A stretch of DNA of 64,000 nt from NCBI RefSeq assembly GCF_018812025.1, contig NC_063062.1:866754-930753 (forward strand), in the 5' to 3' direction. Positions 33,067 to 41,543 of the stretch are shown piece by piece. This stretch comes from Megalobrama amblycephala (taxonomy: Eukaryota > Chordata > Actinopteri > Cypriniformes > Xenocyprididae). A program made the position numbers and the translations under genes. Position 1 is the stretch's first letter. Each line of letters starts with the position of its first letter. Below the pieces are notes generated by a model. The model did not search any database. It saw only the letters and a list, made by a program, of their open reading frames with translations, and had not been told where the DNA came from.

Positions 33067-35024
33067 AACACTTCAATGTGTATTTTGGAAGCTTTCTTTC
33101 CATTACTCTTAAAGAGGGCATGTTATGGGAGCAAAGTACTTTAAAAAAATAAAACAATAGTTTGACCTGTAGTGTCTTGCCTTAAAACACTTTAAGATAT
33201 TTCAATTTGATTTTTGGCAAAAATAAAAATAAGCTCTGTATGCATACCATCTTTTAAAACACCATCTCCAATGCTGGAAACTACAAGAGCGAGTGTGAAC
33301 TCACCACCGGTGACCGCTGCTCCGAACGGCTGGGATACCAGAGAACTGGAGCTGAACTGGTTGTACGGAGCCCGACTGAAGGGGGCGTATGACTGGAAGG
33401 AAGGAGCCGCGGGACCGGCGGTGGATGCCAGAGAGGACTGTGCATAAATGCAAGAACATCACAGGTCAGTATTCACTTGGCTTTATGTTCTGCAGATTCA
33501 CCTGAATGTTTCCAGCTCACCTGCACGATGGCAGGATCCTGAGGAAGGTTGCAGGTGGGTTTGGGCGGCTCGCACACAGTCAGATCTTTGATGTCACTTC
33601 CCCTAAATATGATGTACTCAAAGACATCATCTCGAGGGGGGATAGGTCTGTCAGTGGGCCGATCCTCAGTGCCAAATGACTTCACTAGAGGAGAAAGGAA
33701 AATGTTAAAATTCACAAAACAAAGCGATATTAGTTATTTATTTTTTTCACACGTCCACTTTGCTAAGTGTTTTTACTAGGGCTGGGTAAAAAAAAAAAAA
33801 AAATATATCAATTTTAATCGATTCTCATTCTTACGAACCGATATCGTTTCTTAAATCCCAAGGGTCGATTAGTCTAGTCTGTTTAGCAGAATATGTAGCA
33901 CCTCCCATCCAATAAATCACAATAATCTTTGCACTTTGTTACTTTTGATATGAAGCAAAGTCTCAGATTTCAAATGACGTCCATCTTATTATGAGATTCA
34001 AGAAATAAATACGATTTTGGCGCTGTTTAATGTGGCGTGACAGATTGCTTTAGCGCCTCAGTTAAAGAGTGAACATCCTCTCCTCCACTTTAAACAGTTA
34101 CTACGTGAAATAAACATGAACATCTGAAGGTATGTTAAAATATACAGTACAACTTACTGAAATCTGTATCATGTCTCGTGTAATCGCTCAATCAGTGTTT
34201 CAACCTCGGAAAGACGTCAATAAAACGTCACATTTACCTCAGAAAAACATATTCAGTGACTATAAACTCGTTAGTCAGCTAGAAAAGTGTGCCCTAGAAA
34301 GCGACATTCTGATAAATATAGCTATGCACCGTTACATATTCATTATAATTTTTAATGTTCTTCAATATTTAATGCATGTTTGAATAAATCAGGCATGATT
34401 TAAATGTTTATATTTAAAAAAAAAATGAATTGGAGTAGAAATATGATTATGTAATTCTAAACTTTATTTATAATAACAAAATCATTGAGTGTAATTTAAG
34501 TGTTTGTATATAAATAAGTTAATTTAACCTTCAATACAGCATTAGTTGAGAGATTTTCTTCATTCTAGAAAATTAGCCATGTACTGTAACTGAAATACTA
34601 CATTTAAAATAATCGAATCGGAATCGAATTGAAAGCATGTGAATTGTAATCGAATCGAATTGTGAAAATTGTGCCAGCCCTAGTTTTTACTTTATATTTG
34701 TAATTGAAAAGTGCTGTTTTCAGGGTAGCTAGTTTGAATTGGTTATTGGTTGTGTGAATATATTGAGTGTTTATTGTGTTTACATTTAGCCAGAGCTACA
34801 ACTGAATTCTGTTGATGTGAAACTCCCTCATATTTGTTCTCTGTACGTATATATGCAGTGAGTGTACATATATATATATCATATTGAGAGTGTGTATATG
34901 TACCTTTAGCCAGAGCTACAGTGCTGTTCTCAGTGTCGATCGTGTATAAAACTCCCTCATATCGGATCTCGGCCTTTGAGATCAGACTGATCTTGCTGCC
35001 GATATAAGGCGTCCCTCCGCTCAT
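18878..35024 (-). CDS. lsm14a: LSM14 (RAP55) mRNP protein, LSM14A-type, complete gene
   Basis: The coding exons on the minus strand are 34,904-35,024; 33,521-33,684; 33,305-33,437; 30,459-30,569; 28,764-28,940; 26,434-26,517; 25,746-25,946; 25,413-25,584; (24,406-24,435 optional); 21,175-21,418; and 18,878-18,901. They give 476 residues without the 30-nt exon, close to the human LSM14A length of 463. Domains in order are an N-terminal LSm domain (about 1-80), a Ser/Thr/Pro-rich linker, an RGG/poly-Gly stretch (about 270-295), the FDF motif DFDF at 304-307, an FFD box around 371-383 ([13 protein letters not shown]), a TFG box around 394-406 ([13 protein letters not shown]) and a C-terminal RGG region. 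LSM14 proteins bind mRNA, DDX6 and 4E-T, repress translation and nucleate P-bodies. The start [11 protein letters not shown] and the [11 protein letters not shown] segment are A-type, not B-type. It lies head to head with taf4. Confidence 0.9.
19393..19773 (+). mobile_element. CACTACCGTTCAAAAG-type MITE, truncated copy
   Basis: The left end CACTACCGTTCAAAAGTTTG is followed by the family interior (ACTCCAGTCTTCAGTGTCAC, CACATGATCCTTCAGAAATC). It is cut off at about 19,773, where an inverted copy begins. Other copies lie at 53,809 and 60,279. Confidence 0.85.
19774..20303 (-). mobile_element. CACTACCGTTCAAAAG-type MITE, full inverted copy
   Basis: The copy begins ACACTACCGTTCAAAAGTTT and ends CCAAACTTTTGAACGATAGT. 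The interior is the reverse complement of the adjacent copy (CTGAAGACTGGAGTAATGAT). Together the two copies form an inverted repeat of about 900 bp. Confidence 0.85.
21175..21418 (-). CDS. lsm14a: lsm14a exon with TFG box and C-terminal RGG region
   Basis: The acceptor is AATCTTCAG and the donor AGG|GTTAGT. It encodes [19 protein letters not shown], then glycine/arginine repeats ([24 protein letters not shown]) and FSDFEYR. RGG boxes bind RNA and are arginine-methylated in LSM14 proteins. The GC-rich sequence produces long chance frames in other readings on both strands. Confidence 0.93.
22415..23315. mobile_element. hAT-like element with TAGGGCTGCATGATTAA ends
   Basis: TAGGGCTGCATGATTAATCA at the left pairs with TTATCGTGCAGCCCTA at the right. 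The flanking octamers TCTGGATC and TCTGCATT agree at six of eight positions, consistent with an old hAT target duplication. Subterminal AATCGTGAT repeats are present at both ends. Confidence 0.75.
23756..23834. other. near-perfect 79-nt hairpin
   Basis: The arms 23,756-23,788 and 23,802-23,834 pair at 31 of 33 positions (TTCAGACTATGATTCCATGC against GCATGGAATCATAGTCTGAA) around a 13-nt loop. The size resembles a microRNA precursor, but a miniature foldback repeat is equally possible. It lies in an lsm14a intron. Confidence 0.6.
24358..24380. repeat. (TA)n microsatellite
   Basis: A run of TA dinucleotides in an lsm14a intron lies 26 bp downstream, in minus-strand terms, of the candidate microexon. 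Confidence 0.9.
24406..24435 (-). CDS. lsm14a: lsm14a candidate 30-nt microexon
   Basis: CTTTTCTAG precedes and GTACAG follows a 30-nt segment that keeps the phase (AG|A ... AG|G). It would insert ten residues ([10 protein letters not shown]) between DDTR and ERRQTW. The exon is dispensable for the frame, so it would be alternatively spliced. Support is splice consensus and phase only. Confidence 0.4.
25413..25584 (-). CDS. lsm14a: lsm14a exon with FFD box
   Basis: The acceptor is TGCGCTGCAG and the donor CCAG|GTGAG. It encodes an acidic/lysine segment ([16 protein letters not shown]), then [20 protein letters not shown] and NISCDDTR. The FFD box contributes to binding of EDC4 and P-body partners in the family. 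Confidence 0.93.
25746..25946 (-). CDS. lsm14a: lsm14a exon with RGG box and FDF motif
   Basis: It is phase 1 at both ends. It begins [13 protein letters not shown] with nine consecutive glycines, continues [17 protein letters not shown], and contains [23 protein letters not shown] followed by the FNKEEI helix is the DDX6-binding element of RAP55 proteins. Confidence 0.95.
26434..26517 (-). CDS. lsm14a: lsm14a linker exon
   Basis: An 84-bp phase-1 exon between TCTACAG and GTAAGT encodes [18 protein letters not shown] and KDPNKRHSG, a charged, unstructured linker. Confidence 0.85.
27482..28425. mobile_element. hAT element nested in the TTAA element
   Basis: The termini are TAGGGCTGTCGCGGTTA and TATCGCGACAGCCCTA. 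The exact 8-bp duplication GTTGTTCG flanks them (27,474-27,481 and 28,426-28,433). It contains a (TA)n tract at about 27,563-27,616. It has no transposase frame and is non-autonomous. Confidence 0.92.
27563..27616. repeat. (TA)n microsatellite
   Basis: More than 25 TA units lie within the hAT element. Confidence 0.95.
28764..28940 (-). CDS. lsm14a: lsm14a Ser/Pro/Ala-rich linker exon
   Basis: A 177-bp phase-1 exon between CTTTTTCAG and GTGAGA encodes [20 protein letters not shown], then an alanine/proline-rich region, and ends [13 protein letters not shown]...RK(S/T)PT..(E/Q)AVQT is conserved in LSM14A. Confidence 0.9.
29059..29766 (+). mobile_element. non-autonomous piggyBac-like element with transposase N-terminal remnant
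   Basis: The ends TTAACCCTTAAACGCAAAAC and (inverted) TTAATCCTTAAATGCATG are bordered by TTAA. Internal GGGTCGCTAGTGACCC and GGGTCGCTAAAGACCC are subterminal repeats. At about 29,382-29,540 the plus strand reads M-A-stop, then [19 protein letters not shown] and an acidic stretch, like the N-terminus of fish piggyBac-derived transposases. A stop at codon 3 and loss of the catalytic core make it a fossil. Confidence 0.75.
30055..30362. mobile_element. short hAT-like MITE
   Basis: AGGGCTGTCAAAAG at the left is mirrored by ATTGACAACCCT at the right. The flanks ATTAAACT and ATAAAACT agree at seven of eight positions. The interior is partly palindromic around ACAACATGTTTTTGA. It lies in an lsm14a intron. 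Confidence 0.65.
30459..30569 (-). CDS. lsm14a: lsm14a Ser/Thr-rich exon
   Basis: A 111-bp phase-1 exon between CCCTCACAG and GTAACC encodes [20 protein letters not shown], then [16 protein letters not shown]. It is comparable to the SLTSFGTETSNSGTLPQSS region of LSM14A. Confidence 0.88.
31135..33185. mobile_element. TTAA-bordered element with TTAAGGCAAGGCACCACAGG ends
   Basis: TTAAGGCAAGGCACCACAGG at the left is matched in inverse by CCTGTAGTGTCTTGCCTTAA at the right. The 2-kb interior contains the start of a hAT-like fragment near 32,344 (TAGGGGTGTAACAATACATC) and a (TA)n tract. No transposase is seen. Confidence 0.65.
32966..33060. repeat. (TG)n/(TA)n microsatellite
   Basis: A short TG run passes into about 40 TA units. 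The frames crossing it that read as isoleucine/tyrosine repeats are artefacts. Confidence 0.95.
33305..33437 (-). CDS. lsm14a: lsm14a third coding exon
   Basis: The acceptor is TTATGCACAG and the donor GTGAGT. It encodes [20 protein letters not shown], then [19 protein letters not shown] and AAVTG. The PF.R.P.Y.QFS.SSLV.Q.FG pattern is shared with LSM14A. It ends in phase 1. Confidence 0.93.
33521..33684 (-). CDS. lsm14a: lsm14a second coding exon, LSm domain
   Basis: The acceptor is TCTCCTCTAG and the donor CAG|GTGAG. It completes V at the junction, then reads [19 protein letters not shown] and [19 protein letters not shown], ending PQDPAIVQ. It is near-identical to LSM14A and forms the second half of the divergent LSm fold. 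Confidence 0.97.
33777..34682. mobile_element. hAT element in lsm14a intron 1
   Basis: The ends TAGGGCTGGGTA and GCCAGCCCTA are flanked by the exact 8-bp duplication GTTTTTAC (33,769-33,776 and 34,683-34,690). Subterminal AATCGATT and GAATCGAAT repeats are present. It is about 906 bp and non-coding. Confidence 0.92.
34759..34845 (-). pseudogene. partial tandem duplicate of lsm14a exon 1 and its donor
   Basis: The stretch resembles the exon 1/intron 1 junction 120 bp away: TTAGCCAGAGCTACA and AAACTCCCTCATAT occur in both, in the same order, as does the flanking ATATTGAG. The minus-strand reading is KYEGV...NSVVALAK against RYEGV...NSTVALAK in the true exon. The start codon and N-terminal third are absent. 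The GT after AAAT (GTAAAC) could still act as a donor. Confidence 0.7.
34904..35024 (-). CDS. lsm14a: lsm14a first coding exon
   Basis: The start [20 protein letters not shown] matches the universal LSM14A N-terminus, so it is preferred over an in-frame ATG six codons upstream. It ends ENSTVALAK with G|GTACAT, phase 1. It encodes the first half of the LSm domain. Confidence 0.95.
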
Positions 35025-35290
35025 CTTTCCGCTCGAATTCACTCCTTTACAGCTGCTCGATTCCTCTGGTCTTCTTCGCGCTGGGTTTTATCGGACTTAA
35101 GAGGGTTTTTCGGTGATTTGACGTCGTTTTCTTTCAGCCTGTGTTTAACACGACATGGCCGAGTTCATTTTCCTCCGCACTGAATCGAGATGCATGCTGG
35201 GAAACGCGCCTCCCCCCTCCCTCGCGCCCTCACGCGGGTATCGCGAGAGTTCGTGGGGTTTTAGTGTGACTCCCGTTACATTGGGAATTA
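35025..35290. promoter_or_regulatory. CpG-rich lsm14a promoter region
   Basis: This GC- and CpG-rich stretch sits immediately upstream of lsm14a in otherwise AT-rich DNA. It contains GCATGCTGGGAA (35,192-35,203), the core of the ZNF143-type motif, and TATCGCGAGA (35,239-35,248), which fits the vertebrate housekeeping-promoter consensus TMTCGCGANR. No TATA box is evident near the likely start site. This is an inference from motifs only. Confidence 0.6.
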
Positions 35291-35487
35291 TGTAAGAGGA
35301 AAAATGCGATTTAAAAATGCGTATTATAAATAAAATTAAGCAAATAAAGGGTCATTTTGAATTGGGTTTGAATTAGCCTAAACCTAACTTATTTTACCTG
35401 AATGGCTGTAAGGAGATTAGTATATATTCTCAAGCACAATCACAACTTCTTGTGCATCTTTCATTGAACGTTAATTGCTTTATTATT

Positions 35488-37050
35488 TTATATAATATAA
35501 TATAATATAATATAATATAATATAATATAATATAATATAATATAATATAATATAATATAATATAATATAATATAATATAATATAATGTTGTTATGTTATG
35601 TTGTTATATTATAGTATTGTTGTCATGTTATATTATATTATATAATGTTAAGCTATGTTATGCTGTTGTTATATTATATATTATTTTATATTATATTATG
35701 CTAAACTATGTTATGTTGTTGTTATATAATGTTATTATATTATAATATATTATATTATGTTATATAGTATTAAATAATGTTACGCTATGTTATGCTGTTG
35801 TTATATAATGTTATGTTATATTATAGTATATTATGTTATATTATAAAATGTTTATGTTATGCAATATATAATGTAGTTATGTTATTTTGTTATATTATAT
35901 TATATTACATTATATAATGTTAAGCTATGTTATGTTGTTGTTTTACTTTGGTATGTTATATATTATATTATATTATATAACGTTAAACTATGTTATATTG
36001 TTGTTATATAATGTTATGTTATTTTACAGTATATTATATTATGTTGTTATGTTATGTTATGTTATATTATATGATGTTAAGCTATGTTATGTTGTTGTTA
36101 TATAATGTTATGTTATAGTATAGTATATTATGTTATGTTGTTATATTATATATCATTTTATATTTTATATTGCTAAACTGTTATGTTGTTGTTGTTATAC
36201 TATGTTGTATTATATAATGTTATTTTGTTATGTTATATTATATTATTATATATAATGTTAAGCTATGTTATGTTGTTGTTATACTTTGGTATGTTATATA
36301 TTATATTATATTATATTATATAACGTTAAACTATGTTATGTTGTTGTTATATAATGTTATGTTATATTATATGTTATATATTATGTTATATTATATTATG
36401 TTATATTAGTATGTTATGTTATATTATATGATGTTAAGCTATGTTATGTTATTGTTTTATAATGTTTATGTTATATTATATGATGTTAAGCTATGTTATG
36501 TTATTGTTTTATAATGTTTATGTTATATTTTAGTATATTATTTTATGTTGTATTATGGTATGTTAAATATTATGTTGTTATATTATGTTATATTATATAA
36601 TGTTAAGCTATGTTATGCTGTTGTTATATAATGTTATGTTATATTATTGTATATTATGTTATGTTGTTATATTATATATTATGTTATATTATATAATGCT
36701 AAACTGTTATGTTGTTGTTGTTGTTGTTATACTATGTTATGTTATATTATATTATTATATAATGTTAAGCTATGTTATATTGTTGTTATACTTTGGTATG
36801 TTATATATTATATTATATTATATTATATTATATTATATAACATTAAACTATGTTATGTTGTTGTTATATAATGTTATGTTATATTATATGTTATATATTA
36901 TGTTATGTTATATTATATTATGTTATATTAGTATATCGTGTTGTTGTTATATAATGTTGTTATATTATAGTATATTATGTTATGTTGTTATATTATGTTA
37001 TGTGATATTATATTATATAATGTTATGTTATATTATGTTATATTACAAAA
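35488..37050. repeat. TATAA-derived tandem repeat between two divergent promoters
   Basis: It begins as a pure TATAA array (about 35,488-35,586) and degenerates into TTATATTATATAATGTTA and GCTATGTTATGTTGTTGTTA words. Longer modules containing CTTTGGTATGTTATATATTA recur near 35,945, 36,285 and 36,792, so there is higher-order structure. The tyrosine/leucine-rich frames across it are artefacts. Confidence 0.92.
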
Positions 37051-37440
37051 TAATACGTTAACAACAATAAACTCTGAAATCCTAGCCACATGAACAGTTA
37101 CTGCAAGTAATCAAAATGTGGGCCTATTTATTTAACAGTTATTATTACAGCCCATTGTTAACAGTGCCTAACATATCCTTAAATGTCCATTTGCTTTGAA
37201 TTTTCTGCATCTTTTGCCCTACTTTATTTGCAAGTAGGCTAACTTTGAACTTTCGCTTGCTGCATGGACCTTTCATTATTAAGAGAGACAGAATGCATAT
37301 CAATGATTTTAATGAAATCAATAAATGCTATCCAAATGATCGCAAATGAAAGTCACAAAGCTTCTTTCCCTCCAAACTCATGTAGTATCCTCGACCGCCT
37401 TGAGTTGTAACAGGGGGACAACTGTTTGGTTTTGGCCCTC

Positions 37441-37448
37441 TGACGTCA
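37441..37448. promoter_or_regulatory. consensus CRE (TGACGTCA) upstream of taf4
   Basis: The full palindromic ATF/CREB site TGACGTCA lies 91 bp upstream of the taf4 start codon, at the edge of its CpG-rich 5' region. Confidence 0.55.
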
Positions 37449-37538
37449 TATCCATTCCCACAATGCCATAGTAACACGACTGCGCACTCGCGCTCGTGGA
37501 CGCGCACCAGCAGACAGCCCATCACACACAGAGCGAAC

Positions 37539-38520
37539 ATGGCGGGCGCCTCCGACCCTCTGGAAGACATGCTCTTCTCCGAGGTGGACGAGAAAGCCGT
37601 GAGCGATCTAGTGGGCTCGCTGGAGTCTCAGCTGGTGGGCCAGAGCGACCCGCCCGCCGCGCAGCCCGAGAACGCTCGCCCGGGCAGCGCGAAGCAGCAG
37701 CAGCAGCAGCAGGCAGGAGGAAGAGCGCAGCTGCCTGCTCATGTAGACTCTCCATCAGAACCACAACAACAAGCACAGCAGCAGCAGAACGCGCGGAAAG
37801 CGGCGCGCAACCCGGATTCCGACCCGAAAGACGCCAGCATGGATAAGCACGCCAAAGCCCTGGAGAAGGAGAGCCCTCTGAAGTCACATGGCAGCATCAT
37901 CATCATCACCACGGCTGCAGCATCCGACGGGGCATCCGCTCCTGCACCGGGCAACAAAGGTGAGAGCCCGAGGGACACCCGCAAGAAACACCCGGCTAAC
38001 GCGCGCGCGCGGCGCTCCTCAGCGTCCCACAGTCTCAACGGCAACGGAGGAGGCGCAACATCAGCATCAGCATCACCCAGCACCTCCAGCCCGAGCAGCA
38101 CGACTTTCACCGTGCCCAGTAACCCGCAGGCGATCGCCCTGGACCGCGGGACGCCTACCATCGCGCTCCACCGGCTCCCGCGTCACATCATCGCCAGCAT
38201 CGCGCAGAATGGAAACGGCACGTCCGTGTCCGCGCTGGTCCAGCAGGGCGCGCGTATCGGAGCTGCGGGCGCGCAGGTTAACCACAGCAAAGCACCCGGG
38301 AACAACACGAAACCCCCGCCGACCTCCTCGCCTCCCGCTGCGGCCACAGCAGCGCCTGTCAAACCCGCTGTCAGTGTCAGTGCGGCTCCGGTCATCAGAC
38401 CTGCGCAGACGCAGCCGCAGCCGCCTGCGCAACAGAGGGTCGTAACGCCGCAGCTGATTGTCAGACCACCGCAACAACAAACTACTATACAGCTGCCGCC
38501 CGGATTCACCATCCCTCCAG
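37539..38520 (+). CDS. taf4: taf4 exon 1, N-terminal region
   Basis: The ATG at 37,539 begins MAGASDPLEDMLFSEVDEKA, close to the human start. The 982-bp exon encodes six glutamines around residue 53, Ser/Ala/Pro-rich low-complexity sequence, and ends QLPPGFTIPPG at CCAG|GTACTG (phase 1). The frame stays open for another 69 codons into the intron, to 38,729. High GC content creates several long shadow frames on both strands. Confidence 0.93.
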
Positions 38521-41505
38521 GTACTGAGACTTTTCCCACATGTTTGAATAATGATGCAAACTCTGGAATGACACAGTCTGGGAAAGATGTGGTGACAAAT
38601 GAAAACTGTTATGCACCACTTGTTGATGCTCTTCCTTCACTATCTGCTTTCATTCATCCTGTAAAACAACTGAAATTAAATTCATATGCAGGCACAATTC
38701 ATATTTGTCTACAAGAGCATTTAGAGTAATTGATTTATTTTTAGTGTGTCTAAACTGCAAGTGTAAAACTTAAACCTTTTAGTTCCATTAAAAAAGTGTT
38801 TTACAGCTTGGTTCCTTTTTAAAAATGGGACTTTTTAGAGACTTTTAAAAACTTTATTTAACAAATATCAAATAAATAAAAATATATTCAGTGGCCAAAA
38901 AGTGTTTAGACACTTACAGTTGCAAGAAAAAGTATGTGAACCACTTGCAGAATCTGTGAAAATGTGCAAAATTTTAACAAAATAAGAGAGATCATACAAA
39001 ATGCATGCTATTTTTTTAGTACTGTCCTGAGTAAGATATTTTACATAAAAGATGTTTACATTTAGTTCACAAGACAAAACAATAGCTGAATTTATTAAAA
39101 TAACCCCATTCATAAGTATGTGAAGCATTGAATCTCAATACTGTGTGTGGTCACCTGATGATCCACGACTGTTTGTGTGTTTTGTGATGGTTGTTCATGA
39201 GTCTCTTGTTTGTCCTGAGCAGTTAAACTGAGCTCTGTTCTTCAGAAAAATCCTCCAGCTCCTGCAGATTCTTCAGTTTTCAAGCTTTTTTGCTTTTTTG
39301 AACCCTTTCCAGCAGTGACTGAATGATTTTGAGATCCGTTTTTTCATACTGAGGACAACTGAGGGACTCAAACACAACTATTAAAAAAGGTTCAAACATT
39401 CACTGATGCTCCAGAAGGAAACACGATGCATTAAGAGTCGGGGGGTGAAAACTTTTGAACAGGATGAAGAAGTCCAAATTTTTCTTATTTTGTTTAAATT
39501 TCATTTAGTTCTGCCCTTCGGAAGCAACAGAAGATACTTGCATGTTTCCCAGAAGACAAATTAAGTACAATTTACCTTGATCTTCAAATTCAAAAGTTTT
39601 CACCCCTCGACTCTTAATGCATCGTGTTTCCTTCTGGAGCATCAGTGAATGTTTGAACCTTTTTTAATAGTTGTGTTTGAGTCCCTCAGTTGTCCTCAGT
39701 ATGAAAACACAGATCTCAAAATCATTCAGTCACTGCTGGAAAGGGTTCAAATATGCAAAAAAGCTTGAAAACTGAAGAATCTGCAGGAGCTGGAGGATTT
39801 TTCTGAAGAACAGAGCTCAGTTTAACTGCTCAGAACAAACAAGAGACTCATGAACAACCATCACAAAACACACAAACAGTCGTGGATCATCAGGTAACCA
39901 CACACAGTATTGAGAATCAATGCTTCACATACTTATGAATGGGGTTATTTTAATAAATTCAGCTATTTTTTTTGTCTTGTGGATTATAATGTAAACATCT
40001 TTTATGTCAAATATCTTACTCAGGACAGTACTAAACAAAAAATAACATGCATTTTGTATTATCTCCCTTATTTTGTTAAAATTATTAACATTTTCACAGA
40101 TTCTTCAAGTGGTTCACATACTTTTTCTTGCAACTGTAAATATGTAAATGAAGGGTCTTTATCTGCACTCAAATGCGTCAGAACTAACTAAATTTTGAAA
40201 GTTTTTGTTTTGCTTGAGAAGTGTTTGTTGTCTTTCTTTGCACTGATGCTTTTGCATGAAACATAATGACATTCAGACATTTTTATGCATGACCAAATAC
40301 TTTATTCTCCATGATTTATGTTATGGTTTCAGTATAAACAAACTTATCACAGCATATGATGCTGCAGCATTGATGTTCTGAACCCAGAAACAAACACAGA
40401 TCTGAAGATCCTTTAATGCAACTTCAGTAACTTCAGTTTCATCTCAAGCAAACAGGTGAAAAAAGTTTATGGATGAGATTCGAAACTAAAACCTTTTTAA
40501 AGCTTTCAGTTCCAGCTCAGATCGGCTGGAGTTTTTGAACTTTTCACAGGTGTGTTTGAATGCAGACTGATGAGTTTGAGTTATTAATGAGCAGAAAGGA
40601 GATCAAAAAGTGACTGGATATATTACAAACAACTTTCACAGATAACAGTTTCAGGTGTACCATATTTGTTGACTGAGTTTAGATTTTAATTATGAAGAAT
40701 GATTCATCAACAGTCTATCATTACCTCAGTTTATGAGCTCAGACAGATTCACCTGTTGCCTTCTTTTAAAGCACTAGTTATAAAACAACTGAATAAACTT
40801 TATCTCGACTCTGATCATTATTTCAAAATAATGTGAGTTTGGATGGTGAAAGCTGTCTGAGTTTAATTGTGTGTGTAATCAGTGAAACGCTGTTAAACGG
40901 GTCGCTGGATCTGTTTATAAAAACAAACCGCTGTGATTAAAACATCCGACGACACTCTGAGTGTGTTTACTGTACACTCTCAAAATGATCAAAATAACAC
41001 AAGTTGAGTTAAATATGGACAAACCCACTGATTGGGTTGTTTTGACCCAGCAGTTGGGTTAAATGTTTGTTCAACTAGTTAAATAGTTTTATTTAACTCA
41101 ACTATTGTTTAAAAATGACTATTGCTTGCTTAAAATGAACCCAAAATATGTTGGAAATGAACATTTATTAATAAGTTTAATAAATATTAATTAAATAATA
41201 AACAAACATTTATTGAATTGCTTGTTAATAAATGTTCACCTTTTGATTATTATTGTTGCCTCTAGTAATTATGTGTCTGATTTTTAATTTACAACATATT
41301 TTGGGTTCATTTTAAGCCAGACATATAGTCATTTTTAATCAATAAATAAAACTGCCCAGCAGGTTGATCAAACATTTAACCCAACCACTGGGTTTGTCCA
41401 TTTTCAACCCAACTTGGGTTGTTTTTAACCCAGCATGTCCAAGGCAAGTTTGCTTATATAGCACATTTCAAACATAATGTTAATTTAAAGCGCTTTACTA
41501 AAAAT

Positions 41506-41543
<38 letters not shown>

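Noticed and set aside
32840..33157. Minus-strand ORF with an Ile-Tyr repeat
   Set aside because: Reads through a (TA)n microsatellite.
35887..37061. Long tyrosine/leucine-rich plus-strand frames
   Set aside because: Translation of the TATAA-derived tandem repeat; no codon bias, no domain, stop-poor by composition.
37522..38539. Several long frames on both strands over taf4 exon 1
   Set aside because: Shadows of the GC-rich coding exon; only the frame starting at 37,539 matches TAF4 and splices in phase.
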